Below the pieces are notes generated by a model. The model did no database searches, had not been told where the DNA came from, and saw nothing but the letters and a program-made list of their open reading frames with translations. This document shows positions 8,601-15,634 of a stretch of DNA of 20,558 nt, in pieces. Positions within the stretch are counted from its first letter, which is position 1; each line of letters begins with the position of its first letter. The translations under genes were made by a program, and so were the position numbers. Source of the stretch: an uncultured Alistipes sp. (GTDB taxonomy: Bacteria > Bacteroidota > Bacteroidia > Bacteroidales > Rikenellaceae); assembly GCA_947178455.1 (NCBI GenBank), contig CAMWYI010000013.1:1-20558 (forward strand), read 5' to 3'.

Positions 8601-9489
8601 CATCTGGGTGTGCCGCAAACCGAAGGGCGCCGACCGCTGGACGGCTCCCATGCAGGTGGCGGACGGCATCGTCAACGACACGTTGCGGTATGCGTGCTGG
8701 AATCCCGTGCTGTTCCAAGTGCCCGAACCCGACGGCGAATTGTGGCTTTTCTATAAAGTGGGGCCCAACGTGGCAGGGTGGAAAGGCTATCTGATTCGTT
8801 CGCGCGACGGCGGTCGGACGTGGAGCGCGCCGGAGGAGATGCCCGTCGGATTTTTGGGCCCTGCCAAGAACAAACCGGTGTGGGTCGACGGTCGGATTCT
8901 CTTGCCGTGCAGCACCGAGGGCGGCCACTGGAACATCTATTTCGAGTGGACGGACGACCGAGGTGCGACGTGGCACAAAACCGGTGCACTGGCGAGCGAG
9001 CCGAGCGTGCAGACACAGAACCGCACGCCCGATTCTCCCGATGCCGGCAAAATGGAGGCGATTCATGCCATTCAGCCGAGCATCCTGCAACTGGCCGACG
9101 GTCGGCTGATGCAGTTGTGCCGCACGCGCAACGCCAAAATCGGCACGGCCGTGAGCAGCGACAAGGGCGAGACGTGGAGCCGGCTCGAATTGTCGGACGT
9201 GGAGAACAATCAGTCGGGTATCGACGCCGTGACGCTGCACGACGGGCGCCATGCGTTGGTTTATAACGATTTCGAGACGTTGGCTGGGACGCGCAAAGGG
9301 CCTCGAACGCCGTTGAGCCTTGCGGTTTCGGACGACGACGGAAAGACGTGGCGGCATGTGATGACGCTCGAAGATTGTCCGATCAGCCAGTACTCCTATC
9401 CGGCCGTTATCGAGGCAAGCGACGGCACGTTGCACATCGTCTATACGTGGCGGCGTCGGCGCATCAAGCACTTGCAGGTGCGGTTGTGA
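5662..9489 (+). CDS. Secreted GH78 alpha-L-rhamnosidase fused to a sialidase-like Asp-box propeller
   Basis: The start chosen is ATG 5662 because it gives a clean signal peptide (MKLYRI... ending SVQA, about 20 residues); an in-frame TTG at 5617 overlaps galM and is unlikely. The product is 1275 residues. Residues 21 to about 930 form a complete GH78 alpha-L-rhamnosidase: N-terminal beta domains, then the (alpha/alpha)6 barrel. Its block CPQRDERQPW (494-503) is preceded by Asp493 and holds Glu499, the likely general acid; Glu791 in TIWELWNG is the likely general base. Residues about 937-1275 form a full sialidase-like domain with four Asp boxes (SRDGGRTW, TDDRGATW, SSDKGETW, SDDDGKTW) and the IKHLQVRL ending of the BNR family shared with plants. 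GH78 removes rhamnose from rhamnogalacturonan; the second activity is unknown. Confidence 0.9.
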   Translation: MKLYRILPAILLLLAGSVQAAVQVGGLRTERMERPLNIESQHPRLSWVIESNDRGVLQKAYRVLVASSPEALAAGKGDLWDSGRVESDESVWVPYDGAPLKSNARCYWKVKVWTSRGESAWSRPAEWGMGLLGETHWGGRWIGWDAPFAWDVEDSHSKLSARCLRTEFRTDDVPVRRATLHICGLGLYELYIDGERVGNQVLAPAPSDYRRTVIYNSFDVTDRLAGGDHAIGVMLGNGRYYTMRQNYKPHKIPTFGYPKVRLNLIIEYADGRTQRVVTTERGWRLTADGPIRSNNEYDGEIYDARKELGDWTRAGYDDSSWLEPQRVSLPYGTLRGNRAPNMRVMKRLPAVRLERFGDRCIADFGQNMAGWIRIRLRHGREGDTIRIRYAELLKNEGRELDVENLRHSRSTDYYICNGRENGGSWAARFSYHGFRYAEITGCDDLTADDLTAEFVYDEMADTGSFESSDETLNAICRNAWWGYASNYKGVPLDCPQRDERQPWLGDHAMNSWGESFLFDNANLYAKWTDDMREAQREDGCIPDICPAFYNYYTSEMTWSSTLPVVCEMLWQQYGDTEPVRRNYGAIKRWMKHIRDNFTTADGVIDADKYGDWCVPPESPDLIHSRQPERRTDGALIATAYYYKVSRMLAEFARLQRLDDEAEAFEHEAATIRDRFNARFLTVRRGTSPTKKPHILHPDSVFYGNNTVTSNLLPLAFDMVPDDCREEVEKNLIARIITTDNGHIGCGVIGVNWLMRQLSRMGRGDVACLLATNRSYPSWGYMVDKGATTIWELWNGDTAARTMNSANHVMMLGDLLAWCFRDLGGLNPARPGYKEILLRPDFSIEQLSHVRASHVTPYGEVVSSWHKTLMHLDWEVTVPCNTTALLVLPTTDERAIKEHGVKLVGREPNATVWRVPSGNYRFSVDLNPAERRDRKGLLCEEFLYEKTSFPECHSATIAETPAGDLVTAFFGGTKERNPDVCIWVCRKPKGADRWTAPMQVADGIVNDTLRYACWNPVLFQVPEPDGELWLFYKVGPNVAGWKGYLIRSRDGGRTWSAPEEMPVGFLGPAKNKPVWVDGRILLPCSTEGGHWNIYFEWTDDRGATWHKTGALASEPSVQTQNRTPDSPDAGKMEAIHAIQPSILQLADGRLMQLCRTRNAKIGTAVSSDKGETWSRLELSDVENNQSGIDAVTLHDGRHALVYNDFETLAGTRKGPRTPLSLAVSDDDGKTWRHVMTLEDCPISQYSYPAVIEASDGTLHIVYTWRRRRIKHLQVRL

Positions 9490-9542
9490 GGAACTGCCCG
9501 TCGTAACGCTTGCGACGGTCGCGGGCGCGCCGACCTCTGCCG

Positions 9543-10697
9543 CTAACAATAACTCTGCACGTCGTCGAGCGTAATGCGGTCGGACGAGAGTATCAACAAC
9601 CGCTCGATGACGTTGCGCAGCTCGCGGATGTTGCCCGTCCACCGCATGGCGCACAGAGCGGCCAGCGCGTCGGCGTCGACCGGCTTTTCGGGCACGCCGT
9701 ACTCCGCCGAAATCAGGCGGATGAAGTGGTCTATCAACAACGGAATATCCTCCGCGCGGTCGCGCAGGGCCGGAACCCGCACGACGACCACCCCGATGCG
9801 GTGGTAGAGGTCTTCGCGGAAGTTGCCCTTGCTGATTTCCTCTTTGAGGTTCTTGTTCGTCGCGGCGATGACCCGCACGTCGACGTCGATGTCCTTGTCG
9901 CTGCCCACGCGGCAGATGCGGTTCTCCTGCAACGCGCGCAACACTTTGGCTTGCGCCGCCAGCGACATGTCGCCGATTTCGTCCATGAATAGCGTGCCGC
10001 CGTTGGCTTGCTCGAACTTGCCGCGCCGCTGCTTGATAGCCGACGTGAAAGCCCCGCGCTCGTGGCCGAACAGCTCGCTCTCGATTAATTCGGACGGAAT
10101 GGCCGCGCAGTTGACCTCGACGAACGGCGCGCCCGTGCGTCGGCTCTTGGCGTGCATCCAGCGGGCCACGAGCTCCTTGCCTGTGCCGTTTTCGCCCGTG
10201 ACGAGTACCCGCGCATCGCACGGCGCCACCTTGTCGATGAGCTGCCGCACCCGTTCGATTTGGGCCGAAGCGCCGATAATCGGCTCGGTCTGGAATCCCG
10301 AGGCGCGCCGACGGCGCACGGAAACGGCCGGAGCGGCGGACGAGGCGGGTGCTCCCGTCGGCGCGGCCTCGTCGGGCTGGTCGACCACCTTATGGATAGA
10401 GGTGAGCAGGCGGTTCATGTCGATGGGTTTGGTCAGGTAGTCGCGCGCACCGCTGCGCACGGCAGCTACGGCCGAGTCGATGCTCCCCTCGCCGGCCAAG
10501 ACGATGAACGGCACGCCGGTGTCGGAGATGCCGCCCGTCGAATCGGACAGAATGACGTCGAACGGAATTTTCTCGCACATTCGGGTCGCGACGCTTTCGT
10601 CTTCGACCGCCTCGGTCGAAAATCCCTCGTACTCCAACCGCTCGCGCAAGATGTTTCGCATACTTTTTGAATGGTCGAGAATTAAAACTTTTGCCAT
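9543..10697 (-). CDS. NtrC-family sigma-54 activator with a reduced receiver and no DNA-binding domain
   Basis: The 384-residue protein has an N-terminal receiver-like domain (about 1-100), an Ala/Pro/Arg linker (about 105-135) and a full AAA+ activator domain (about 138-384). The receiver keeps a candidate phospho-acceptor Asp52 and Lys90. However, the acidic pair is Asp8-His9, the conserved Thr/Ser is Ala68, and the segment after Asp52 is about 14 residues shorter than usual. The AAA+ part has Walker A GENGTGKE (168-175), the sigma-54 contact loop as GAFTSA (215-220, usually GAFTGA), Walker B LFMDE (236-240) and WTGNIRELRN (353-362). The protein stops at LDDVQSYC, where the Fis-type helix-turn-helix would normally begin. 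It should still act with RpoN but cannot bind enhancers in the normal way. No kinase gene is adjacent. Confidence 0.9.
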   Translation of the reverse strand: MAKVLILDHSKSMRNILRERLEYEGFSTEAVEDESVATRMCEKIPFDVILSDSTGGISDTGVPFIVLAGEGSIDSAVAAVRSGARDYLTKPIDMNRLLTSIHKVVDQPDEAAPTGAPASSAAPAVSVRRRRASGFQTEPIIGASAQIERVRQLIDKVAPCDARVLVTGENGTGKELVARWMHAKSRRTGAPFVEVNCAAIPSELIESELFGHERGAFTSAIKQRRGKFEQANGGTLFMDEIGDMSLAAQAKVLRALQENRICRVGSDKDIDVDVRVIAATNKNLKEEISKGNFREDLYHRIGVVVVRVPALRDRAEDIPLLIDHFIRLISAEYGVPEKPVDADALAALCAMRWTGNIRELRNVIERLLILSSDRITLDDVQSYC

Positions 10698-10700
10698 AGC

Positions 10701-10729
10701 TTGTTTTTCCTGAATTTTTCCTACATTTG
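10701..10729 (+). promoter_or_regulatory. Candidate Bacteroidota promoter upstream of the DUF4290 gene
   Basis: TTG at 10701-10703 precedes TACATTTG (10722-10729) by 18 nt, close to the usual 19-21. A start near 10735 would leave a leader of about 200 nt before the DUF4290 ATG at 10938. I see no other clear element in that leader. Confidence 0.5.
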
Positions 10730-10937
10730 TCGGCGTAATCGCGCTGATTCCCGTTCTGCCGATGCGCCGTCCGAAGCAGGGTTCATCTACGGCAAAGATA
10801 ATTTTTTCCGCCTGCTCGCACCAAATCCGACCGCCGGCGGAAAAATCGCGAAACGATGTTGCAACGGCCTATCGCCCGCACCTGCACGGAACGCTCCGGC
10901 GACCGGATGCGATACCGGCCGATGATCCGAAAACCTT

Positions 10938-11621
10938 ATGAAAAAGAATTACAATTACACCCGCCGCAAACTGTTTCTGCCCGAATACGGGCGGCACATC
11001 CACGAGATGATCGACTCGCTGTCGAAAATCGAAGACCGCCACGAACGCAACCGGCAGGCGCGGGCCGTCATCGCCGTCATGGGCAACCTCTTTCCGCTGC
11101 TGCGCGATACGGCCGACTTTACCCACAAACTGTGGGACCACCTCTTCATCATGTCTGATTTTCAGCTCGATGTCGATTCCCCCTACCCGCAGCCGTCCCG
11201 TCAGGAGCTGACCATGACGCCCCACCGCATGCGCTACACGCAACACCGCATCGGCTACAAGCACTACGGCAAGTACGTCGAGCAGATGATTCGCCAGCTG
11301 GGCCATGCGCGCGACCCCAAAGCGGTGTCGCAGACGGTGGACAATCTGGCCCGCTACATGCGCGCGAAAAGCTACGAGTATAATCAGGATTACCCGAACA
11401 ACGAGGTGATCGTTCGGGACATCGAACGGATTTCCGAAGGTGCTATAAAAATCGACGAGCAGAGCTTAAATAAATTCCGAAACGACCATAAACAGCACTT
11501 TTCGGCACGTCCGCAGCGGGGGCAGCAGCGTCAGCAACAGCGTTCGCAGCACAACCGCAACCAGCAGCGCAACCGCAATTTTCAGAAAAACAACGGCCCA
11601 CGCCGCAATTCTTCGCGGTAA
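10938..11621 (+). CDS. DUF4290 family protein with a Gln/Arg/Asn-rich tail
   Basis: A 227-residue protein without a signal peptide. The N-terminal part (about 1-180) starts YNYTRRKLFLPEYGRHI and contains the SPYP and KHYGKYVEQMI blocks that mark DUF4290, a helical family conserved across Bacteroidota and of unknown function. From about residue 188 the protein becomes a low-complexity, strongly basic tail made mainly of Gln, Arg and Asn, probably disordered and suited to RNA or ribosome contact (inference). No operon partner is evident: the next gene starts 65 nt downstream. The upstream neighbour is divergent. Start and family are clear; function is not known. Confidence 0.85.
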   Translation: MKKNYNYTRRKLFLPEYGRHIHEMIDSLSKIEDRHERNRQARAVIAVMGNLFPLLRDTADFTHKLWDHLFIMSDFQLDVDSPYPQPSRQELTMTPHRMRYTQHRIGYKHYGKYVEQMIRQLGHARDPKAVSQTVDNLARYMRAKSYEYNQDYPNNEVIVRDIERISEGAIKIDEQSLNKFRNDHKQHFSARPQRGQQRQQQRSQHNRNQQRNRNFQKNNGPRRNSSR

Positions 11622-11686
11622 ATGTGTGCCGTGTCGAAGAAAAAACGTATCTTTATAACGTCGTTAAGATTTTTTAACCCGAATCC

Positions 11687-12829
11687 ATGAACAGACTCAC
11701 CGTTACGTTTCTTGCGGTCGCCGCACTCGCGTTGAGCGGCTGCCGTTCGTCGAAAGTCATCATTTCGGGCCGTTTCGTCGGCAACGACGTTGCGACCGTC
11801 TACTTGGAACAGGTCACGCCGCTGGCGCAGACCGTCATTGACTCCGCGACGCTCGATGCCGGCGGAAACTACCGTTTCCGGCTCAAAACGGCGCCGCACT
11901 CTCCGGCACTCTACCATGTCGTCTATAACGGCGAACGTATCCCGTTGTTCCTCGCGGCGGGCGACCGGCTGACGGTCGGCGCCGTCGGCAACGTCGTGCG
12001 CAACTACACGGTCGAAGGCTCCGAAGAGTCGGAACTCCTGCGGCAGTTCTACCAAGCGTTCGTCGGAGGTGCGCAGAACCTCGACAAACTCGCGGGCCGC
12101 ATCTCGAAAGCCGGACTTTCGGACAAAGAGCGGCAGGCGCTCATCAAGGAGTACACGGCCGAGTATTACCGCATCCGGCGCGAGCAGCTGCGTTTCATCG
12201 TCGAGCACAAATCGTCGCTCGCGGCGGTTTATGCCCTCTACCAGCGGCTGCGGGGCGATACCTATCTGTTCAACGGCGACAGCGACGTGGTTTACTACCG
12301 CACGGTGGCCGAAGCCCTCGAACAGAGCTATCCCGAATCGCCCTACCTGCAATCGCTGCTGGCCGAAATCAACCGCATGGATGCGCGTATCAGCCTGTCG
12401 TCGAACATCACCGAAACGGGCTATCCCGATTTGGAGATGACTGACATCTACGGCAAAAAAATCCGGCTGTCGTCGCTCTTGGGCAAGGTCGTGCTGCTCG
12501 ATTTCTGGTCGGCCGAACTGGGCAACAGCAACGCGCTCAACGCCGAACTGAAAGAGATTTACGACACCTACCGCAATGCCGACACGCCGTTCGAGGTCTA
12601 TCAGGTGGCTATCGACACCTCGAAACCGTTGTGGATTACCGCTGTGCAGGAGCAGCAGCTGCCTTGGATTTCGGTCAGCGACCTGCGCGGACGGGCATCG
12701 ACTTCGCTGGGCTTGTACAACGTGCGGAAACTGCCCGCCAACTTCCTCATCGACAAGGAGGGCACGCTCGTCGCCCGCGACATCTACGGCAAGACGCTGG
12801 ATGCCAAACTCCGGCAGCTGACCCGATAA
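11687..12829 (+). CDS. Lipoprotein of the DUF4369/TlpA thioredoxin-fold family lacking the CXXC
   Basis: The 380-residue product begins with a lipoprotein signal peptide; the lipobox LSGC puts the lipidated Cys at position 19. Residues about 24-110 form a DUF4369-like beta domain, a helical linker follows, and residues about 245-380 are a TlpA/AhpC-TSA thioredoxin fold. The cis-Pro loop is kept (LPANFLID, Pro350). The redox motif is gone: where WATWCGPC is expected, the protein reads WSAELGNS (274-281), with Leu278 and Ser281 replacing both cysteines. It is therefore unlikely to be an oxidoreductase and may have become a binding or scaffold protein. The location is periplasmic or membrane-anchored. 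It ends 24 nt before lpxH. Confidence 0.88.
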   Translation: MNRLTVTFLAVAALALSGCRSSKVIISGRFVGNDVATVYLEQVTPLAQTVIDSATLDAGGNYRFRLKTAPHSPALYHVVYNGERIPLFLAAGDRLTVGAVGNVVRNYTVEGSEESELLRQFYQAFVGGAQNLDKLAGRISKAGLSDKERQALIKEYTAEYYRIRREQLRFIVEHKSSLAAVYALYQRLRGDTYLFNGDSDVVYYRTVAEALEQSYPESPYLQSLLAEINRMDARISLSSNITETGYPDLEMTDIYGKKIRLSSLLGKVVLLDFWSAELGNSNALNAELKEIYDTYRNADTPFEVYQVAIDTSKPLWITAVQEQQLPWISVSDLRGRASTSLGLYNVRKLPANFLIDKEGTLVARDIYGKTLDAKLRQLTR

Positions 12830-12853
12830 CGCTGGCCGCCGGCCCCGCAACCG

Positions 12854-13621
12854 ATGACGGAAAACGCACGACATAACGCTGCCGGACGCATCTATTTCGC
12901 GTCGGACATCCATTTGGGCGGCGGCGATGCGGCGTTCGCGCGTGCGAACGAACGGCGTTTCGTGGCATGGCTCGACCGTGCGGCCGCCGATGCGGAGGCT
13001 ATCGTGTTGCTGGGCGATATTTTCGATTTTTGGTTCGAGTACCGCCGCGTCGTGCCCAAAGGGTGCGTCCGCACGCTGGCCAAATTGGCCGAATTGACCG
13101 AACGCGGCATCCGTGTCGTGTTTTTTACGGGCAATCACGACATGTGGGTGCGGGATTATCTGCGGTGCGAGTGCGGCGTGGAAATCTACACCTCGCCCCG
13201 CTTGCTGGAACTCAACGGACAGCGCATCTTCTTGGCGCACGGCGACAACATGGGCGTCGGGCGCGAACCTCGCCTGTTGAACCGGATTTTCCGCTCGCAC
13301 AGCTTGCGCTGGCTCTTTTCGTGGGGCATTCATCCCGACTGGGCCATGCGTTTCGGCCGCTGGTGGAGCGGCCAATCGCGCAAGTCGCATGCGGGGCCGG
13401 AGGGATTCGACGAATCGCTCACCGAGCCGCTCATCGGTTTCGCCCGACGCTATGCCGAGACGCACGAAGTCGACCATTTCGTCTTCGGGCATATGCACTT
13501 TCCGCGCGACTATCGCGACGGCGCGCTGCACACGGTGCACTTGGGCGGCTGGGAGAAGCGGCCGTCCTATGCCGTACTCGATAATTTGGGAAACCTAACC
13601 CTCGAAATGCTCGACCGATGA
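12854..13621 (+). CDS. lpxH: UDP-2,3-diacylglucosamine diphosphatase
   Basis: The 255-residue protein is a calcineurin-like metallophosphoesterase with all five metal motifs: Asp18-x-His20 in SDIHLG, Asp55 in GDIFDFW, GNHD (94-97), His129 in LAHGD, and His213/His215 in FGHMH. The GDIFDFWFEYR stretch and the helical insert around 135-185 are those of the Bacteroidota LpxH branch. LpxH removes UMP from UDP-2,3-diacylglucosamine to give lipid X, a step of lipid A synthesis at the inner membrane. Its stop codon overlaps the thyA start in ATGA (13618-13621), so translation of the two is probably coupled. Confidence 0.9.
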   Translation: MTENARHNAAGRIYFASDIHLGGGDAAFARANERRFVAWLDRAAADAEAIVLLGDIFDFWFEYRRVVPKGCVRTLAKLAELTERGIRVVFFTGNHDMWVRDYLRCECGVEIYTSPRLLELNGQRIFLAHGDNMGVGREPRLLNRIFRSHSLRWLFSWGIHPDWAMRFGRWWSGQSRKSHAGPEGFDESLTEPLIGFARRYAETHEVDHFVFGHMHFPRDYRDGALHTVHLGGWEKRPSYAVLDNLGNLTLEMLDR

Positions 13622-14517
13622 AACAATACCACGACCTCTTGCAGCGCATTCTCAGCGAAGGCGTCGTGCGCGGCGACCGCACGGGCACCGGCACCAAAGG
13701 GGTGTTCGGTCATCAGATGCGGTTCGACTTGCGCGCGGGTTTTCCGCTGCTGACCACCAAGAAGGTCTTTTTGAAGGGGGTCATCCACGAATTGTTGTGG
13801 TTCCTGCGCGGCGACACCAATATCAAATACTTGGTGGACAACGGCGTCCACATTTGGGATAACGACGCCTATCGTTACTATACGGAGTTGTGCGCCCGCG
13901 ACGGGGCGCAGCCGCTCGAACGCAATGCGTTTCTGCAAGCGGTGCAGGCCGAGGCCGAATCGCCCGTCGCAGGGTACCGTTTCGGCGACCTCAACCACGT
14001 TTACGGCTATCAGTGGCGGTCGTGGCCCTGCCCCAATGGCGGTGCTATCGACCAGCTGGCGCAGGCGGTCGAACTCATCCGCACGAATCCCGAATCGCGC
14101 CGCATTCTGGTGTCGGCGTGGAACGTGGCCGAAGTGGCCGATATGGCTCTGCCGCCGTGCCACGTGCTGTTCCAGTTCTACGTGGCCGACGGACGCCTTT
14201 CGTGCCAGTTGTACCAGCGGAGCGCCGATACGTTTCTCGGCGTGCCGTTCAACATCGCGTCGTATGCCTTGCTCACGATGATGGTGGCGCAGGTGTGCGG
14301 CCTCGAAGCGGGGGAGTTCATCCACACGCTGGGCGATACGCACCTCTATCTGAATCACTTGGAACAGGCGCGCGAACAACTTTCGCGTTCGCCGCGCCCG
14401 CTGCCCCGCATGCGCTTGAATCCGGCCGTGAAGTCGCTGTTCGACTTCCGGTACGAAGATTTCGCGTTGGATGATTACGACCCCTATCCGGCCATCAAGG
14501 CTCCGATGTCGTTCTGA
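13618..14517 (+). CDS. thyA: Thymidylate synthase
   Basis: The 299-residue enzyme makes dTMP from dUMP with methylene-tetrahydrofolate. The motifs are intact: GDRTGTGT (19-26) for phosphate binding, the catalytic Cys181 in LPPCHVLFQF, and the QRSADTFLGVPFNIASYA block (about 200-217). It is longer than the 264-residue E. coli form because of an insert at about 82-120, as in the long form known from some Firmicutes. The last residues (KAPMSF) are close to the conserved C-terminus that closes over the active site. It overlaps lpxH by 4 nt and lies 18 nt before folA, its functional partner. Confidence 0.97.
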   Translation: MKQYHDLLQRILSEGVVRGDRTGTGTKGVFGHQMRFDLRAGFPLLTTKKVFLKGVIHELLWFLRGDTNIKYLVDNGVHIWDNDAYRYYTELCARDGAQPLERNAFLQAVQAEAESPVAGYRFGDLNHVYGYQWRSWPCPNGGAIDQLAQAVELIRTNPESRRILVSAWNVAEVADMALPPCHVLFQFYVADGRLSCQLYQRSADTFLGVPFNIASYALLTMMVAQVCGLEAGEFIHTLGDTHLYLNHLEQAREQLSRSPRPLPRMRLNPAVKSLFDFRYEDFALDDYDPYPAIKAPMSF

Positions 14518-14535
14518 TTTTTAGCTCTCGTTCTC

Positions 14536-15015
14536 ATGATTTCGATTATCGTTGCCGTGGCGGAAAACGGCGTAATCGGCGACCGGAATAGGTTGTTGTG
14601 GCATATTTCGGAGGATTTGCGCCGTTTCAAGGCTTTGACATCGGGGCATCCGGTCGTCATGGGGCGCAAGACTTGCGAATCGCTCGGCCGCCCGCTGCCC
14701 AACCGCCGCAACGTGGTGATTTCGCGGCAGGAGACGCAAATCGCCGGTTGCGAGGTCGTGCATTCGCTCGACGAGGCGCTGGCGCTCTTTTCGGACGACG
14801 AGGAGGTCTTTATCATCGGCGGCGCACAGATTTATGCGGCGGCCCTGCCTATCGCCGATAGGTTCTATCTTACCCGCGTCGGGCATGTTTACGAGGGCGA
14901 CACCCGCTTTCCCGACTGGAATCCGGCCCAATGGCGGCTCGTTGCCTCCGAACGTTGCGAGCACGGTGCCGAATATCCCTATCCGTTTACTTTCGAGGTC
15001 TACGAGCGGCGGTAA
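14536..15015 (+). CDS. folA: Dihydrofolate reductase
   Basis: The 159-residue protein has the normal length for chromosomal DHFR. The active-site acid is Asp27 in ISEDLRRFK, preceded by Trp22 in LLWHI. The NADPH motifs are VVMGRKTCESLGRPLPNRRNVVIS (central part about 40-63) and the glycine pair in FIIGGAQIYAAAL. It reduces the dihydrofolate that ThyA produces back to tetrahydrofolate, and its position 18 nt after thyA is the classic arrangement. Nothing in the sequence suggests a resistance-type variant. Confidence 0.97.
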   Translation: MISIIVAVAENGVIGDRNRLLWHISEDLRRFKALTSGHPVVMGRKTCESLGRPLPNRRNVVISRQETQIAGCEVVHSLDEALALFSDDEEVFIIGGAQIYAAALPIADRFYLTRVGHVYEGDTRFPDWNPAQWRLVASERCEHGAEYPYPFTFEVYERR

Positions 15016-15024
15016 GGGCTGCAC

Positions 15025-15064
15025 AAAAAACGATGCGCACACTCGGTAAAGCGTGCGCATCGTT
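15025..15064 (-). terminator. Intrinsic terminator for the leftward lipoprotein gene
   Basis: A perfect 12-bp stem pairs 15029-15040 with 15053-15064 around a 12-nt loop. Read leftward, the stem is followed by a run of six T (15025-15030 on the complement, partly shared with the stem foot), so it best fits the end of the leftward gene. It also lies just after folA and may slow transcription from that side. Confidence 0.8.
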
Positions 15065-15092
15065 CGTTATCGACGGATTTGTCGTCGCGACC

Positions 15093-15560
15093 TTATTGGA
15101 TACGTTTGTAGGTTTCGGTGCTTTCTTCCAATTCAGTCTCGCCTTTATAGGTGCGAACTAAAACGAGCTGCGATTCGGTCAGTTTTTTGATTTCATAGGT
15201 ATCTTCGGGTTCTAAAAATGGTGAGTTTTCTACCATAAAATTGTTGCCCGAAATCGAATAAGTAATGTTGTAGACATGTGGGGTTGTTCCAGTTCGATAT
15301 TCGCTATATTGGCCTGTTCCGTCTTGGTTGAACGTGTACGTCCAATAATACCCGTCTTCATTGGGATAGTCATCCGACCATGTCTCTTTTCCGCTCTCTT
15401 CGCCGTCATCATAAGTGCACCATCCTTGTTCATGGGTGATTTGCCACGTTCCGGCAATCGTGCCCGGAGCAATGGGCAGATTGGGTTATTCATCGTCGGA
15501 GCAGGCCGCGAACGAGATTGCCGCAAGCAGGGCGGCTGCACAGAAAAATAACTTTTTCAT
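15093..15560 (-). pseudogene. Lipocalin-like lipoprotein gene interrupted by an in-frame stop
   Basis: Reading leftward from ATG 15560 gives a lipoprotein leader (MKKLFFCAAALLAAISFAAC) followed by SDDE, an acidic stretch typical of surface-exported Bacteroidota lipoproteins. Codon 25 is then TAA (complement of 15486-15488). The same frame continues open for 130 more codons to TAA at 15093-15095. It encodes an extracytoplasmic beta-rich domain beginning PNLPIAPGTIAGTWQITHE and ending STETYKRIQ, which resembles the small lipocalin-like domains common in these bacteria (GTW strand at the start, alternating short strands). The terminator at 15025-15064 sits where a real gene would end. Either a nonsense mutation or a sequencing error explains the stop. 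The next ATG in frame is far inside the domain. Confidence 0.75.
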
Positions 15561-15634
15561 AATAGAAAAATAAGTTTGGTTGTCGTTTCGGCACCTCGGA
15601 CGACGGTTTATAAAATAGTTTTGCTTAACTAAAT

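Noticed and set aside
9498..9518. A 6-bp hairpin between the convergent GH78 and regulator genes.
   Set aside because: It has a 9-nt loop and no T run on either side, so it is not supported as a terminator.
5680..10221. A 1513-codon open frame on the minus strand opposite the GH78 gene.
   Set aside because: It is a GC-bias shadow: Arg/Ala/His-rich, no domains, and it runs across the regulator gene in the wrong frame.
11648..11676. A TATCTTTA box and a 5-bp ATCTT/AAGAT repeat before T residues upstream of the thioredoxin-fold lipoprotein.
   Set aside because: The -7 match is incomplete, no -33 element is present, and the stem is too weak to call a terminator.
11582..13540. A 652-codon frame on the minus strand opposite the lipoprotein and lpxH genes.
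   Set aside because: It is the antisense of two clear genes and has no recognisable domain.
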